Assembly: GCA_001683735.1 (NCBI GenBank)
Contig: LUGG01000019.1
Coordinates: 806,001-870,000, forward strand
Length of the DNA stretch: 64,000 nucleotides
From: Grifola frondosa
Taxonomy: Eukaryota; Basidiomycota; Agaricomycetes; Polyporales; Grifolaceae
Direction: 5' to 3'
Within the stretch, counting starts at the first letter, position 1, and each line of letters starts with the position of its first letter. This document shows, in pieces, positions 1 to 12,219 of this stretch. A model generated the notes under the pieces. That model did no database searches. It was not told the DNA's origin and worked only from the letters and a program-made list of their open reading frames with translations. The translations under genes and the position numbers were made by a program.

Positions 1-2648
1 TGATAGTCTAAGTCCTTCGGCCGTCGACCGGTGCCAAAGTTATACAGTAGGATAGAGTGAGGAAGAGAGGGCAAGGCAGAGGTTTCACAGACCGGCGTCA
101 GGTCTGGTGATGCCAGAGATATGATGGTCACTTTGTTGATGCCCCAGAAAGACAGAGCAATATAGGTAGAGTACTCCTTCGAAGGGTCGAAAGGAGCACA
201 TGATATTGCGGCAATCTCCTTCGGTCCAGTCTTCAAATCGGTAAAATCACAAGATCTGGAAAAGGTTTTAGACAGCCACACTTCAGCCAGCTGTAAGAGA
301 CTGGACCACTTACTTTACAAATTGCAACTGGCCATTCACATCCAAGTTGAGGAGTACCAATCGTCCGCCACTCAATCCTAGCACGAACTGGCTTGGATTA
401 ACGCCTGCGGCAACTATTTCACGACCTGCCCATAGGGGATTGTGCTTCTCTGGCGACCATTCGTCTACGGAAGAAAACAATCGCAGTGCAGGATCATACT
501 CCAATAACTTCACTCCTTCGGGGGTAACCTGCACCACAAGCGAGGAGTCAACGTATGAAGACGTAGTGCGGGCCCCATTCGTGACCGTTTGCCGTCTCGG
601 GATATTGGTAAGTGCCAAAGTCGGCAGCCTCGTGGTGAACCCCGCGGTAGACGGCTCCAATCGGGTCATTGTGTCTGCCGCGTCGAAGCTGAAGACGTAC
701 GTTTCATACAGTGTTGACGTGACAAGATGAGTGTCGACGCTGGGGATTACGATGGTGAGCGCATGACGATGAAGTATCTATTACGAGCACTCACGAATCT
801 TTGTATCGCGAACGTACAGGCCACATGTTCGTGACGCCGGGTATGCCATTGACGACAGCTAGCTCTTGGAAGTCTGCACCGGTTCGGATAATTTTGAGAG
901 CGCCCGTGTTCCGTCCACCGGAGCATGTCACAATTTGAGGCTACCGACGTTCCGTGAGTATACTCCATCCTTGAGCAGACACGTAATGCCACTGACCTGA
1001 CCGCTCCCATCAAGGTCAGCAAGCACAGCATCCAATATTGGCGCTATGTTCTGGTAGCTCTCCAATACCTCCACGTAGTTGCCTGTCATTGACACTATCC
1101 TGCCGTCTTTCCCAGCTTTGAGGTTCGTCGTGTCTGCCTTCTCCTTGCCTTTGCTGGAGGACAAGGAAGACGGAGGAACCGTAGTGATACTATTCGAAAT
1201 AGGAAGAGTATCGGCTTCAAAATTCGAGATAGGTGTGGGATGGATACGCAGAAGCTGCGAATCTCCGACATGCGAACCAAGGTACAGGACTTGTGACGAG
1301 AGGTACGTCATGCAAGTTGCCGCTGACGTCTGATAAATTAACGTCAGTTGGAAGTGCTTGTCATAATAAACAAGAAGCGCACTTCTCCCAATGGCAGCAG
1401 CGTCAGACCGGGTCTGTCATCGAAAGCGAGCATCGCTAGCCGGCCATACGCATCTCCCAAGAAAAATCTGCGACCTTCATCGTCCACCGAACACCACCTA
1501 CAAGATATATCGTTAGTAGAGAATAGGTATCAGAGGTAAATCCTAGACTCACGCAGTCACCTCACTCCAAGGCCATTTCACACTAGCTTTCTGCTTGACC
1601 TTCCTCCCCTCCCTCTCATTCTCCTTCTCCTTGGCTTTTGCCACTTCCGACTGGACTGCGCTCGAGAGCCTCTTGCCAGCCCTCCGCTGCTTATCCTTTC
1701 TGTCTTCCTGTTTTTCCTTGGAAGCATGCTCGAAGAACAAGACTTTTCGTCCCCCAACAACGAGCAGGCCACCTAGATGATCGGCTGGAGATGCCTCCTC
1801 GGCCTGCGGTGACGACGTATATGGCGGTATGGCGATCAGTATTGGTGGAATATCTACTAGAGGAAGAGTGCTCGATGGGATCATTGTGCTTGGGAGAAGA
1901 GTAGAATGGAGAGCGGAGAGCTCTGGATCAGACGTGTTGACGTCGCGCGATAAGAGTTGTAACCTCTGTTGGTGGTCAAGATGTAGTATTGCGAGAGTGT
2001 ACATCCCTCTCTCGGCATGCAAGAAAGTGAATGCCAACAAATTGAGCTCTGGGGTCCTACGGATATCGGGAGTACTGAATCAGTGGCCAGAGGCAAGGGA
2101 CAAAGATAGCAAACATACGATACGTCGAAAGGTTGCTCGAACTCGCCGTCTTTGAGCTTAACGACCTTCAATTTCCCGACATAACAACACGCGACTGCAA
2201 CTTCTCCCGACGGGTCGACTTGTACATCTGTTATAAACTCTGCATGTCTTGAAGCACGATCAAAGAGAGATTGTTGTCCTTTGGTGACCAGGTTGCCTAG
2301 ACCGGCTTCGACGACGTATGCCAGGACGATGAGCTTAGGGTCGGGATGGTCCGTCATCACTAGAATGTTCGATCGGTCATTGTCCTATGTGTAATCCACA
2401 GGTTAGTTTCATGTCAGAATTGCACTATGACTATTACTCACGTTCGTAGGAATAGAGCGCAATGCTACTATACGACCCCATACCTCCAGCGAACACTCAT
2501 GCCGCAAACCATCCGGCTGTAAAGAGTGCACTTCCAGCCTATTTATCCTCGCCACCACAAGATGCTCTACAGCAGGATCAGTGGTCAAATGACATTTGAG
2601 CGAGCGTGTAACGGAGGATGGAGGATGAAATGTTGCGACGACTCTCAT
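1..2648 (-). CDS. DDB1: DDB1-family beta-propeller protein (3' end outside window)
   Basis: DNA damage-binding protein 1, the adaptor of CUL4 ubiquitin ligases that also takes part in nucleotide-excision repair in the nucleus. The N-terminus after the ATG at 2648 (MRVVATFHPPSSV) leads into VVARINRLEVHSLQ and DGLRHECSLEVWGRIVAL, the DDB1 pattern of the first propeller. Further on are YLGSHVGDSQLLRIH, YVEVLESYQNIAPILDA, a TCSGGRNTGALKIIR segment and GIPGVTNMWPVRSRY, in the order known for DDB1. Several short introns join cleanly: near 2375-2443 after IPTN, near 2062-2125, and near 944-1000 after LDGSGQ. No frame break was found. An in-frame upstream ATG at 2687 is less likely because the DDB1 homology begins after 2648. 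The gene continues past base 1, so the C-terminal propeller and helical domain are missing here. Its promoter side faces the P450 block. Confidence 0.93.
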
Positions 2649-3097
2649 AACGATTCTCCGGACGCAGAGTAAATGCTTAGTGTACAAGTGGTTCGATGTC
2701 GCGTCTATGCCCTGTGTAGTAGAAGCCTCTGAACAGCACAGTGTGGCCGGTAAGAATGGTTGCTTCGAGTTATATCAGCCCACTACTTAAGGTGTGGTGG
2801 GAAGGCTGCGATCGTAATGACAGTGCGTGACTTCAAACCACGTGGTTCATATGCCGCCGGTATGACGAACATATTGCATTGTGCAGACATTCCAGGACAG
2901 AGTTTGCACGACGCAAGCGCATGCAGCTGCAAAACTGGTTTAACTTGCGCAAGGAGCTGTCCCATAAGTAAAATCCAATCAGTGTTGCAGCTTGCTGCGG
3001 GAAAGATTCCATCGGTCACGGAACGCGAATGATCACGCCTCACGCGTAAGATGTCACGCGTCTCAGAACTGGCAAAGTAGATAGAACTCGGAACCTC
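2649..3097. other. Intergenic, DDB1 upstream region
   Basis: No supported gene. It holds the upstream region of DDB1 and ends where similarity to the second P450 block begins. Short open frames on both strands lack introns, homology or codon bias. Confidence 0.6.
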
Positions 3098-6000
3098 GCA
3101 TGCCTGACATCAGTACTGTCGTCTGCCGTTGCTGCGAGTGTGAAATGTAGCTCTTCAACGTTGTTTCACCAGCACCGTTGTGGTCAAATTCCATACGGTC
3201 TTCAACGTCCAGTGATGAGGCTCCTAGCTACTTTCACAGGTAAGTAGTCTGCCGGCTTAACGACTCTTAATGATCGCTTCAATTGAAGGCACATGCAAAC
3301 ATTTCTGGAGACCCACGGTGCAACCCGGAATCTGTCCCAATTAGGAAACTAAATGGACTTGGGTCTTATCGGTTCTTTTTGTAGAATGTGCCTTTGTGTC
3401 TATCAGGAAAAGTTAGTGCGTTGCATCTCTTTGTGACACAAAGCTTCTTCTCTCATGCATCATGCATCGTGGTTAAAAAGGCATCAAGTATTTTGACCAA
3501 TCATCTTAAGGACGTGCGCAATTTAGAGATCAGCCGCGAACTCTGGCGCTCAGCCTGGCGCTGCCAGGAGTGCTCACGGTCTCGTGGGTTTCTTTTGGAT
3601 GGTTATAGTATACTTCTGTCAAAACGAAGTCCCCAATCCCAGCATGGCAGGGTGGCACCTGTCATAAGTACTGGGAAGTTGGAACGAGTCGTGGCAAGTA
3701 CGGTGCTCTCTGATGTGGATACTTGGCATAATTGGCTGCACTCCGAAATCTCGGGTACGTTTGTACAATTTATCGCCGGTTCCTAATCATTGAAACTTTG
3801 ACATGTTGACATGCAGAATGATATATCAAGGATAATCGTGATGTGTGTAGACTACAGATATAAATGCTGAGGGCCTTCCGAGCATGACTCCAGTATTGCC
3901 CACACCCAACCAGTTTGCAAGACTGACCAGAATGGTTTCCGAGCTGCATGGATCCGCTATACTGTCCGATATCCCTTGGGATACTATCCCTGTGCTCTGT
4001 TTAGCAGCTCTGGTGAGGACCGATATAAATTGACCCATACCAGACGCTGAGGCTGTTGTAGTCTGCGCATTTCATATTCAAATGTTATGAGACATATAGC
4101 ATCACCGTCCATGCTGGTCTGCTATTTCTTCCTCCTGCAGGCTGTGCGGTTCTGTTCTTGAATCAATACAGGCCAATTGACGCGATTCTCATATCCTTCG
4201 GGACATACCTATCCGTCCTCGTGTCGTCTATTTTGATGTATCGCATCTCCCCATTTCACCCTCTTGCGCAATATCCTGGGCCGCTCCTAAACAAGTTGTC
4301 CAAATTTTTTATGGCTTATATCGCTGGTAGCGGCAAACAATATCTCTATATTCAAAAGCTGCACGAGCGGTATGGTGATATCGTTAGAATCGGTAACTCC
4401 ATGTTTTCCTCGCTTTCTTCCCCCAAACATCTAAATTTTCGCGGCCTACTTCTGCGTAGGTCCCAACGAGGTTTCCATTCGGGACGTGTCTGCAATCCAT
4501 CCGCTCATGGGGACAAATGGGTTACCGAAGGGTCCTCGTATGTGCATATCATGGTACTACATTGAGAATGCTGAATATTGAAATATTTCCAGATGCGGTT
4601 GGTAAATATGTTTCTCCAAATGTCAACTACCTAGTAGGTATACCAGACCAGCGTGAGCACGCACGGAGACGCAAGCCATGGATCCGCGCGTTCAGTCCCG
4701 CAGCACTGAAAGGGTACGAAGAAATCACAGTAAAGCGCATAGCTCAGCTAGTGAATGCTCTTGCATCGAAGAGCGATGATCCTGACCTAGGAAAATGGTT
4801 TGGCTACTTCACGTGCGCTGTTCAATGATCTTAATCTAGAGACATAACTGAGGGCATTTTACATCTAGTTTTGATGTTACGAATGACCTGGCGTGAGTGA
4901 CCCTTATATTCTTCTGTCTTCTGTGATGATAAGTTTGCAACATAGTTATGGTGGGGGTCCCGAGATGATGCGTGATGGAGATACAGACGGCATGTTGCAC
5001 ATCTTAGATAGCGGATTCGTGTGCGTGTCTTTGAACTTTTGAACTTGTATGGCTCGTCTGCTGATCAAATGAGTGCAGCTTCAGTCATATCCTTGCACAG
5101 ATTCCCTGGCTCAGTGTCTACGTCCAATACATGCCAATAATCTCTTCGACAATCAACAAGGTGAAAGAGATGGACAAGTTGCGAACCATTAAGAGGATCA
5201 AGGACGGATCCTTGGCGCATGATGTTTTCTATTACTTGGTGCGTTTGCGTAATCGCAATCTTGTCATGGAGTAGATTGACATATGGTGCATTGCTGGTAG
5301 AACAACGAGGACGGTGTGGAGAGCTCTCCGCCGTCGCTCGACGCTTTAATTTGTGACGGGAATCTGGTTATCCTTGCCGGCGCGGACACAACTTCCAGTG
5401 TACTCACCAATCTCTTCTTCTGCCTCTTGACTAATCGCGATGCATACGATCGTCTTCAATCCGAGGTGGACACCCATTATCCCCCGGGTGAAGATGCCCT
5501 GGCCACAAAGTATCACGCAGATATGCCCTTCTTGAATGCCGTAATGTGAGTGAAGCGTATGACTTAAAGAGAATCAAAATTATTCATTGTGTGCGTTCAC
5601 GAAATAGTAACGAGACCCTGAGACTGTACCCTGCAATTCCCAACGGAAGCCAACGCATAGCTGAGAAGGGCAGCGGAGGTAGAGTGGTAGGACCCTAGTG
5701 CGTTTCTCGACTACGTGCAGAACCAGCTATTTGATTGTGACGTCTTGCCTTAGCTTCCTTCCTGAGAACACCAGTGCCTCCATTCACTTTTACTCTGTCC
5801 ACCGAGACCCGCGCAACTTCTCCCCGTTCACAAACAGTTTCTGGCCAGACCGTTGGTTAATCGCGGCAGGAGAGGACACCTCGCGCCCACCAGATTCCGA
5901 GAAGTTTGTGCACAACTGCGCTGCGTTCATCCCTTTCTCCTACGGACCGGAGAATTGCGTTGGTAAAAATTTGGCTCTCCAGGAATTACGGATGGTGGTG

Positions 6001-6310
6001 TGTTTAGCGATGCAGAAACTCGATATGCGACTATCCGAAGGTTTGAATCCGCAGTCGTATGAGGAGGGTTTGTTGGATTATTTTGTGCTCCGTAAACAAC
6101 CGCCATTGCCGGTGGTTATCAACCGCCGCTAGTGTGACTGATAGAACCATATCCAAGTGTATTTCGCATATCTCAGGTGCCAATGTTTCTCAGTTCCGAT
6201 GATAATACAACTTTGTCCATAAAGATCCTGCATATGAATCTGAAAACTCGAAAGACGGCGGCAGTCAGCTGAGGCGACTATAAGTGACTATCAAAAGGAA
6301 AATCATACAT
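3098..6310 (+). repeat. Duplicated P450 block, copy 1
   Basis: Direct-repeat partner of about 46250-49095. Similarity starts at a GCATGCCTGA(C/A)ATCAGTAC segment, runs through the 5' flank, all exons and introns of the P450, and ends in the 3' flank after the shared GTCAGCTGAGG segment, just before the stop codon of the next gene. Introns keep the same positions and nearly the same lengths in both copies. Copy 1 carries about 330 bases (roughly 3260-3625) that copy 2 lacks. Confidence 0.9.
3884..6132 (+). CDS. Cytochrome P450 monooxygenase, intact copy
   Basis: Membrane-anchored haem monooxygenase. Ten exons join in frame: 3884-4012, 4062-4392, 4460-4537, 4593-4812, 4869-4892, 4946-5020, 5079-5238, 5301-5545, 5608-5697 and 5754-6132, giving 576 residues (560 if translation starts at the in-frame ATG at 3932). 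The N-terminus has two hydrophobic stretches, then PFHPLAQYPGP. The I-helix reads AGADTTSS, the K-helix ETLRLYP, the PERF region FWPDRWL, and the haem-binding loop FSYGPENCVGKNL with the cysteine ligand. The 24-base exon 5 (FDVTNDLA) is unusually short. The substrate is unknown; fungal P450s of this type act in secondary metabolism or xenobiotic and lignin-compound oxidation. The neighbours are housekeeping genes, so no cluster context helps. A degenerate second copy lies at 46.7-48.9 kb. Confidence 0.9.
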
Positions 6311-6326
6311 ATATGGAAGATTAATA

Positions 6327-7014
6327 TTAGTGTGGGTCGATAGACATTGTCCCGTCTTCGTTCATAACAACGCTCCCATCAAGCTCATCTTGTGTGTCGC
6401 TCTCCTGGTTCGTCCTCGTCGCGTTGGTGACAAATCGATCAAGCATGGTAGGTGCTGCATCATTTGGTTGCTCCCTATCCTGCAGTGCCTTTGGCTTTCG
6501 TCGGGTCTGTGGCTCTGCATCTGACCATGGAAATAGCTCTGAAGGTATTCAAGGTGGATTCAGGCGAATTATGGTCTCCACACATGACACATACCTTCCA
6601 GAAACGTGAACTCATCAACTTTTCGTACCATCGTAGCTGAACATCATCCCATCTGAGTTTAAAAGGACATTGATATGGGATTCGCCACGCACCGACGTCT
6701 CGCTGTTGTACCGTCGTCCGCTTCTCCCTATCGGCTATCCTTTGCGTCGCTTCCGCAAATCGTTTGATGAAGTCTTCTGTAGCAATTGATATTGCTAGGG
6801 TAGCTTCTCGTTGTATCATCGGCAATTCCTGCTGCAGCGTGTTTAGTCTCCACCTGCTGATCAACAGTCAACAGAAACGTACCCTGTCAACTTTCAGGAT
6901 TTTCTGTACTCGCGAGAAGGGTAGCATGGATTTCCCTGGCTCCCTCAGAAGGGCCGAAGGCTTCTCTTTCCTAGACTTTGACTTCGTTTTTCCGCCGTCC
7001 TGTTCCGCGTCCAT
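6327..7014 (-). CDS. Histone-fold protein, DNA polymerase epsilon subunit 4 / Dpb3 (or CHRAC1) type
   Basis: Small nuclear histone-fold protein that pairs with a Dpb4/POLE3-type partner in DNA polymerase epsilon or chromatin-remodelling complexes. Four exons on the minus strand (7014-6883, 6828-6693, 6636-6595, 6538-6327) give 173 residues without a frame break. Residues about 28-90 form the histone fold: MLPFSRVQKILKVDRELPM, then EATLAISIATEDFIKRFAE, then TTVQQRDVATMVRKVDEF and TFLEELFPW. The first 27 residues are Lys/Ser-rich and the C-terminal 70 are acidic and probably disordered. The ATG at 7014 is the only in-frame start before the fold. The RRDV...VDEFxFLE pattern is closer to POLE4/Dpb3 than to CHRAC1, but I cannot separate them firmly. 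Its 3' end almost touches the end of the duplicated P450 block. Confidence 0.85.
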
Positions 7015-7878
7015 ATTGACATCGGTGGTATCTAGAACGGTTTCTTCTCCGGGTTCTGACTGTCGGTCAATAGTTTCATGATCTAATTGGGAATCAGGTA
7101 TTTGTGATTGTGGGGGGACTGCGACATAGTGCGCTGCAAGAGAGCTTGGCTTGATTCAGCAGGTGACGCGTAGGCCAAGACGGTCGCGTTTGTGGGAAGA
7201 CACGAAGTGTCACAGATCACTCGTTGCTGTCACACTCGCTACTCCGACTCCGCGACTCCGCGTCCGTGAATTGAGAATCCAAGCTCAAGAACGAGATGGA
7301 CTCCATGAACAATCCGCTGGATGAAGGATTTCGCGCAATTTTTAGATATTCTTTCTGTTTGACCACAATTTGGGTGTAACTAACCGCTAGAGTGCTTCTT
7401 TGAACTTTAACTTGACCGCGGCAGTACTTACTTCGTCGTTCAGTTACTACCACACACCAATTTATCAATAAGGTGGATGGATCGCAGCAGCATCAGTGAC
7501 GACGGTATACTGTGGAAGGAGACAACTGGCATCATGATCGTAAGATTATGATATAAATGTGCATTGATTTGGATGAACAACTTGTTCCTGTGAGGATCAT
7601 ATGCACTTACGAGACGCATTCACTCCAATATGCAAATCACTCGGACTGGTTGGCATCATGATATGATAGAAATACACCAGTGCCCAGACACAAAAGAAGC
7701 TTCTACTGTTCGTACACCCCCAACAGGCGATGCTCTCGTCATCGCCACAACCCGCACAGCAGGTCCAGAACGAAATTACAGCCAACCCAGTGCATAACAA
7801 CGAACCACAGGTAGCTCCCAGCCATCTAACATCTATCCATACGATTATAAATAAATAGGATATCAACGTCAGAGGCGA
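7015..7878. other. Intergenic, no gene seen
   Basis: About 860 bases between two minus-strand genes. Open frames of 83-105 codons occur on both strands, but none shows a recognisable motif or an intron-exon pattern. Confidence 0.5.
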
Positions 7879-9680
7879 TCACTGGGACACCACAGCGAAC
7901 GTGTTGTAGTTGAAGGCGGGCGGGGTCGGGTTGAACGTGAAGTTATCGGGCTTGACGTCCACGACGGTCTGCCCGCCACGCTGCAGCGTGCCCTGGATAA
8001 AGCCGCCAGGCGTGAGCGGCAGCGAAAGCTTGTTGACGCCTGCGGTGACGTTGAACGTCTGCGATGTGGTATTAGAGGTCGCGAGCGTGACGGTGGCGTC
8101 GGAGGTAGCGAAAACGAGCGCCCAGAGGGTGTCTTGCGTCTGCATGACCAACAGATAGCATCAACACAGGATGAATACTGAAAATGAGTAGGAGGTTCTC
8201 ACCAGGATGAAGTCAGTGGGCTTGCCGACCGGGTCAGGCGAGTCGGCGTCTTTAGGGTGCGGGCGGGCCCAGAGGTAAATCTTGTCCTGAGTGATGGCAG
8301 GCGCCGAGCCTGTCTTGAATGCAGTAGCGAAGTAGTTCGTCATGTCCAAGAATGCTGGAAGAATGAATGGTGATGAGGAAAGCAAATCATCTCATATGGT
8401 AAGATGAGAGTGTACGGTGTGGTCGAAGCCGTTGACCCAGGCCTCAGATCCTGTGGGTAGCGCACCCTTGATTGGACCGATATAATGCGACTCGCCATAG
8501 TCGTTCCAGGTGTTGATCTCGACAAAGTCGACGCTGTCACGGTTGTCGATGAGGGTCTGCCAGCGCGTTGGGTAAAGGTGGTCATCAGTATAAAAGATGA
8601 ACTGTGATCATAATAATGAGCGGACATCCCGACAGTAATTCGGCAGGATAACTCACGTTCTTGTTGAATGTTTGAGGGCTGAAGTGCGTAAAGAACCATG
8701 GTGTAACCGCAGCCATGTACGTCTTGGCGCCGTCGTCTCATGAAAGAGCCAAGTCGGTAATGTGTTGGGTATCGGTGTCGAAGGCTCCAATAAATTTGGA
8801 AAGCGCCGCATCACCAGCCGCGCCAAGTTTGTCCAGATTGTCACCAACAGCACTGACGACCTGGGTCGCCTGGGCTGTATGCAGATCCACAGGCCAACCA
8901 GAGTTAAACTGCATAGGAAGCACTTGAGCATGGCAACTCAATAACAAAACCAGGTTGTAATTACGTTGTAATCGCCGTCCATTACGCCGGTGAATGTGGG
9001 GAATGTAGACGGGTCCACGAAGAACGATGGCACGAAGAACACTGCGTTCTGACCGGTCAGATCGGGGTGCTGCGTGAATTGGCTCCGCCAGCCATCGGCG
9101 ACAGTGTCCTGTCCGAACTGGCAGCTCTCCCCAGCAAAGGTAGAAGCAAACACTTTTCCATTCATTGTGAATTGGTTAGGATGTGTGGAGAAAGTCGTAA
9201 TGAAATTTCGGAGTGTCGTGGCGCCATCAGGAGTATTGCATGGCAATACGCTTTGAACAAAAATATGTAAGAAGACTCTTCTAGATGGGATTAGGCTGTA
9301 TCATACCTCATGTCAAATGAGAAGAAGAGCTTAAAGCCTGAATTCGCATTCTGAGCTGCCTGGAATCTGCATTACGAAGTCAATACAAACCAATATGAGA
9401 AATCAGCACAATACTCACGCGTCCGTCACTCGATCTACTTGGAATGCATCTGGCCCGATATTCAGGGCAAACCCGTCAATACCATTTTGTTGTGCAAGTG
9501 AAATATCGGCCGCCCAGTCGTCAATAGTGTAAGGGAAGGTATTGCCCACGATGTGATGGCAAATACAAGTTTGGGAGTATTATCTCTAGCAACGTGAGAG
9601 CGTGAATGCGGGACAGGGATAGCATTAACAATAGCAGTAGCGAGGAGACCTGTGGCAAAGAGGATAGTTGCAGCGCGCAT
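7879..9680 (-). pseudogene. GH71 alpha-1,3-glucanase (mutanase), disrupted
   Basis: Secreted glycoside hydrolase family 71, which cleaves alpha-1,3-glucan of fungal cell walls. The start at 9680 opens with a signal peptide (MRAATILFATGLLATAI). Family segments follow: KLVFA then HHIVGNTFPYTIDDWAADI, NGIDGFALNIGPDAFQ, FKLFFSFDMSVLPC, TYMAAVTPWFFTHFSPQT, VEINTWNDYGESHYIGPI and IYLWARPHPKDAD. The C-terminal beta domain ends at 7879; no extra carbohydrate-binding module follows. Defects: reading jumps frame after LVFA near 9559, where one C restores HHIVG; an in-frame TGA stands at 8738-8740 before DDGAKTYMA with no intron that could remove it; and the splice phase near 8355-8418 does not fit. The first could be a homopolymer error, but the stop is a separate lesion. 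I call it a pseudogene, moderately sure. Confidence 0.78.
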
Positions 9681-9858
9681 AATGGGTACGACCAGCGAAT
9701 GAATGTTTATGAAGTTGAGGTAATGACCGTGGGGGCGATATAAGCAAGACGACCGTGCGCCAGGTATATCACAAAGGGTTGATTATAAGAAGAAGAAAGC
9801 TAAGACGTAGGAGAGGCAGGGATCTGAACGAACGACGATAAGAAGATGTCGAACGCCA

Positions 9859-9864
9859 TTTATA
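9859..9864 (-). promoter_or_regulatory. Possible TATA box of the GH71 gene
   Basis: TATAAA on the minus strand about 180 bases upstream of the GH71 start codon. Position is plausible for a fungal secreted-enzyme promoter with a long leader, but nothing else supports it. Confidence 0.3.
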
Positions 9865-10635
9865 GTGGTCAATAGTGGGTCAATGCATACGGCGAAACAA
9901 TGGCAACAGAATGCTGTGATTACCGGCGGTTTACCGCAAGTTTTGGTTCAAGCTGAGTCCCGCCTGGATCCTGATTAATCATCGCGTTGTTCAGGACTTG
10001 TTCATCGCATTGGGCAACAAGTTGACTTCGTTTTGGTTGTTTGTAATCGGGAATATAAACAACCTAAGCGCTGATATACAAAGTACTTTGCCATGGCAAA
10101 GACTATTAGCGCTGCTCTTCCACACAATCACCTACGGGAGGTACAGGATTTTGGAATTCAAATTTATGCCCAGGTGTTCCGGCCAAAGCTAGGTAGCGGT
10201 GTACAGCATATATCGTAGCGTGTATCACTTTGATAATATTTGTCGAGTGTCTAGACAGGGCTGTCTTGTATGCAACAAGTCCTGCTGGATGTTGTGCAGA
10301 AAGATACGATGTGATTTTTTGTTTGGTGTTCAACAGCGTCACTAGCGCACCTAATGTGACAAACAATGTGATCCGCCAAGGGTGACGTCAGGTTGAAGTA
10401 TGCACCATGCACAGGGAGCAGTTTCCTAAATCTCGCCATCTCATTTTCTCTATGGAAACGTGAACACAGCGAGCTGCGACATGTTCGAGATCACGGTGAT
10501 CCGCCGTAACACGTGAGGAAGGTGATCACGGACGCGCGAGGCTTGCCGCGCGTATGATCGAGTTTGTCCGTATCAGATCGCGCATCAACGAACACTCAGC
10601 TGGCCCTGCTCGACGGCTCTGCTCGACTTTATACC
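9865..10635. other. Divergent intergenic region between GH71 and the RING gene
   Basis: About 770 bases, AT-rich in the middle. It must hold promoters for both flanking genes. No further gene is supported. Confidence 0.5.
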
Positions 10636-11499
10636 ATGTCAAACCGCCCTAGAAGCCATAGTATGACCGATGCATTCAGGCTCAGAAATGTCCAAGGCCA
10701 AGACGATGCACCAAATTTCATGAGCATGATACGGCGGAGGTTCGGTATGTACCAGCTAGGAGTTTCCTTCTATGATATGATTTAACGATCGCATTCTATC
10801 TAGCCGCATGGATGCAATGAGGGTCGAGCTGGAGGCTTTCGAAAGTGGGCTGCCCAAGTTGAAGGAGGCAGATCTATCAGCGCTCGGACATGAAGGTGCG
10901 ACGATCGATATTTATATCTTGTCCGGTAACATACTAATTCCTGTAGATTCCACTTGCCCAATTTGCCTCACCCCGTTCATGGCTGTTCTCGCAGAAGAGG
11001 AAATGGCACTGGCAATGGACTCGCCGGCCCATGCTGCGGAGGAATTGGGAGTAACAAGGCTAGTACAAACGTGCGGACACGTGTTTTGTCGGCGGGAGTT
11101 GAGTGTTACATCATTCTGATTTACGTGTTGCTGAATCATACTCTGCATGGTTAGCATAAGACAGTGGTTGCATTTAGGAGTGAGCATTTATTATATGCCG
11201 GTCGGCCTTCCTAACAAATTATCAACAACTCTGTTTACCTGTCATAGCGGAGAACATGTCCCACATGTCGCCGGCCCTTCATTGCCGGCGATTCTTCTGC
11301 TCCTGAGGGTGGCACAGCCCTTATAGAGCCTTTGGGGTTATTGAGTGATACCGATATTACACTTGAGGATCTCCTGTCATTCATTCCAGCGGAGAATTCA
11401 CGAAATACGGACCTCTCTCTAGCCTTCCGCCGTTCTCAGAGAGAGCCCCAATCGAATCGTAACGAGGATGGAAACGAATTTAGCGGGATGTATTCTTGA
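10636..11499 (+). CDS. RING finger protein, putative E3 ubiquitin ligase
   Basis: Probable ubiquitin ligase defined by a RING domain assembled across exons: STCPICLTPF, then VTRLVQTCGHVFCRRDI, then QWLHLGRRTCPTCRRPF. The spacing is C-x2-C ... C-x-H-x2-C ... C-x2-C; at the position of the sixth ligand an Asp (CRRD) replaces the usual Cys, a change also seen in RBX1-type RINGs. Exons that join well are about 10804-10895, 10947-11097, 11155-11179 (25 bases) and 11248-11499. The first exon from the ATG at 10636 (MSNRPRSHSMTDAF) is less certain, because the consensus donor at 10745 gives the wrong phase; GT at 10749 restores it. The C-terminal 65 residues are Ser/Glu-rich. The substrate is unknown. 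Confidence 0.75.
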
Positions 11500-12219
11500 T
11501 CTGTCGGATACTCTGCGGCTGTAATGTTTTTCTGGTTTATGTTCAATTTTGCGTACGGAACGGGGCTATTTGCTTACATGTCACAGCGTACTCGAATAGC
11601 TTTTTCAGGATCCTGTACAATATTATCATCATAGTTGGCGAAGTTGACGGTGCCATATTTCTACACGGCGAAAGGATAACTCTATGCAAGAAGATAAGGG
11701 CATTCTCTAGCAGTGAGTAAGTTTCGTGACTGATGGGGTACTCGCACAGGATGAGCTTGCAGTTGGCCGCTACTGGCATAATAAATAGTGCGATGGAAGA
11801 AAGGTTTAGATTTTACGCTGTACAAAATCTCGCCTCGGTGTGTAAATTGAGCAAGACATGTGGATCTCATATTCAACGCAGTGTGTATGCTTCATGGTCG
11901 CAGATCGAGGAAGCCGCGAACTTCGGACTGCGGCTGTGACAACATGTGACAGTGGCGGAGTTGAGCGGAGGGACAAAATCATAGGCGTAATGGTTGCCTT
12001 TTTTGAAACTCACCACCGGCGAAGTCTCCCAAGTTTTTACTCCGCAAATAATCGTCAACATCGCGCCTTGACTCGAGAGCCCCACACGACCAAATTTCCT
12101 CCAGCAAAAATTATACAAACAACTCCCCCTTCCATCTGTTCCTCTTCTCACCTCTCCAAGAGGTGCACTCATTCAAGTTTGCTCCAATCATTCGATCTCC
12201 CAGCCATCAATAGCCGATT
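11500..12219. other. Intergenic with pyrimidine-rich leader of the PP2C gene
   Basis: No gene is supported. The last 100 bases are rich in C and T (TTCCTCTTCTCACCTCTCC near 12138), a common feature of fungal core promoters around the transcription start, consistent with the PP2C gene that follows. Confidence 0.5.

Noticed and set aside
3388..3786. 132-codon plus-strand open frame upstream of the P450
   Set aside because: It begins with GTG rather than ATG, lies mostly in the segment absent from the second P450 block, and has no domain or codon pattern.
4158..4565. P450 starting at residue LNQYRP
   Set aside because: The first codon is TTG. Upstream exons 3884-4012 and the start of 4062-4392 join in phase and supply the membrane anchor, so this is internal.
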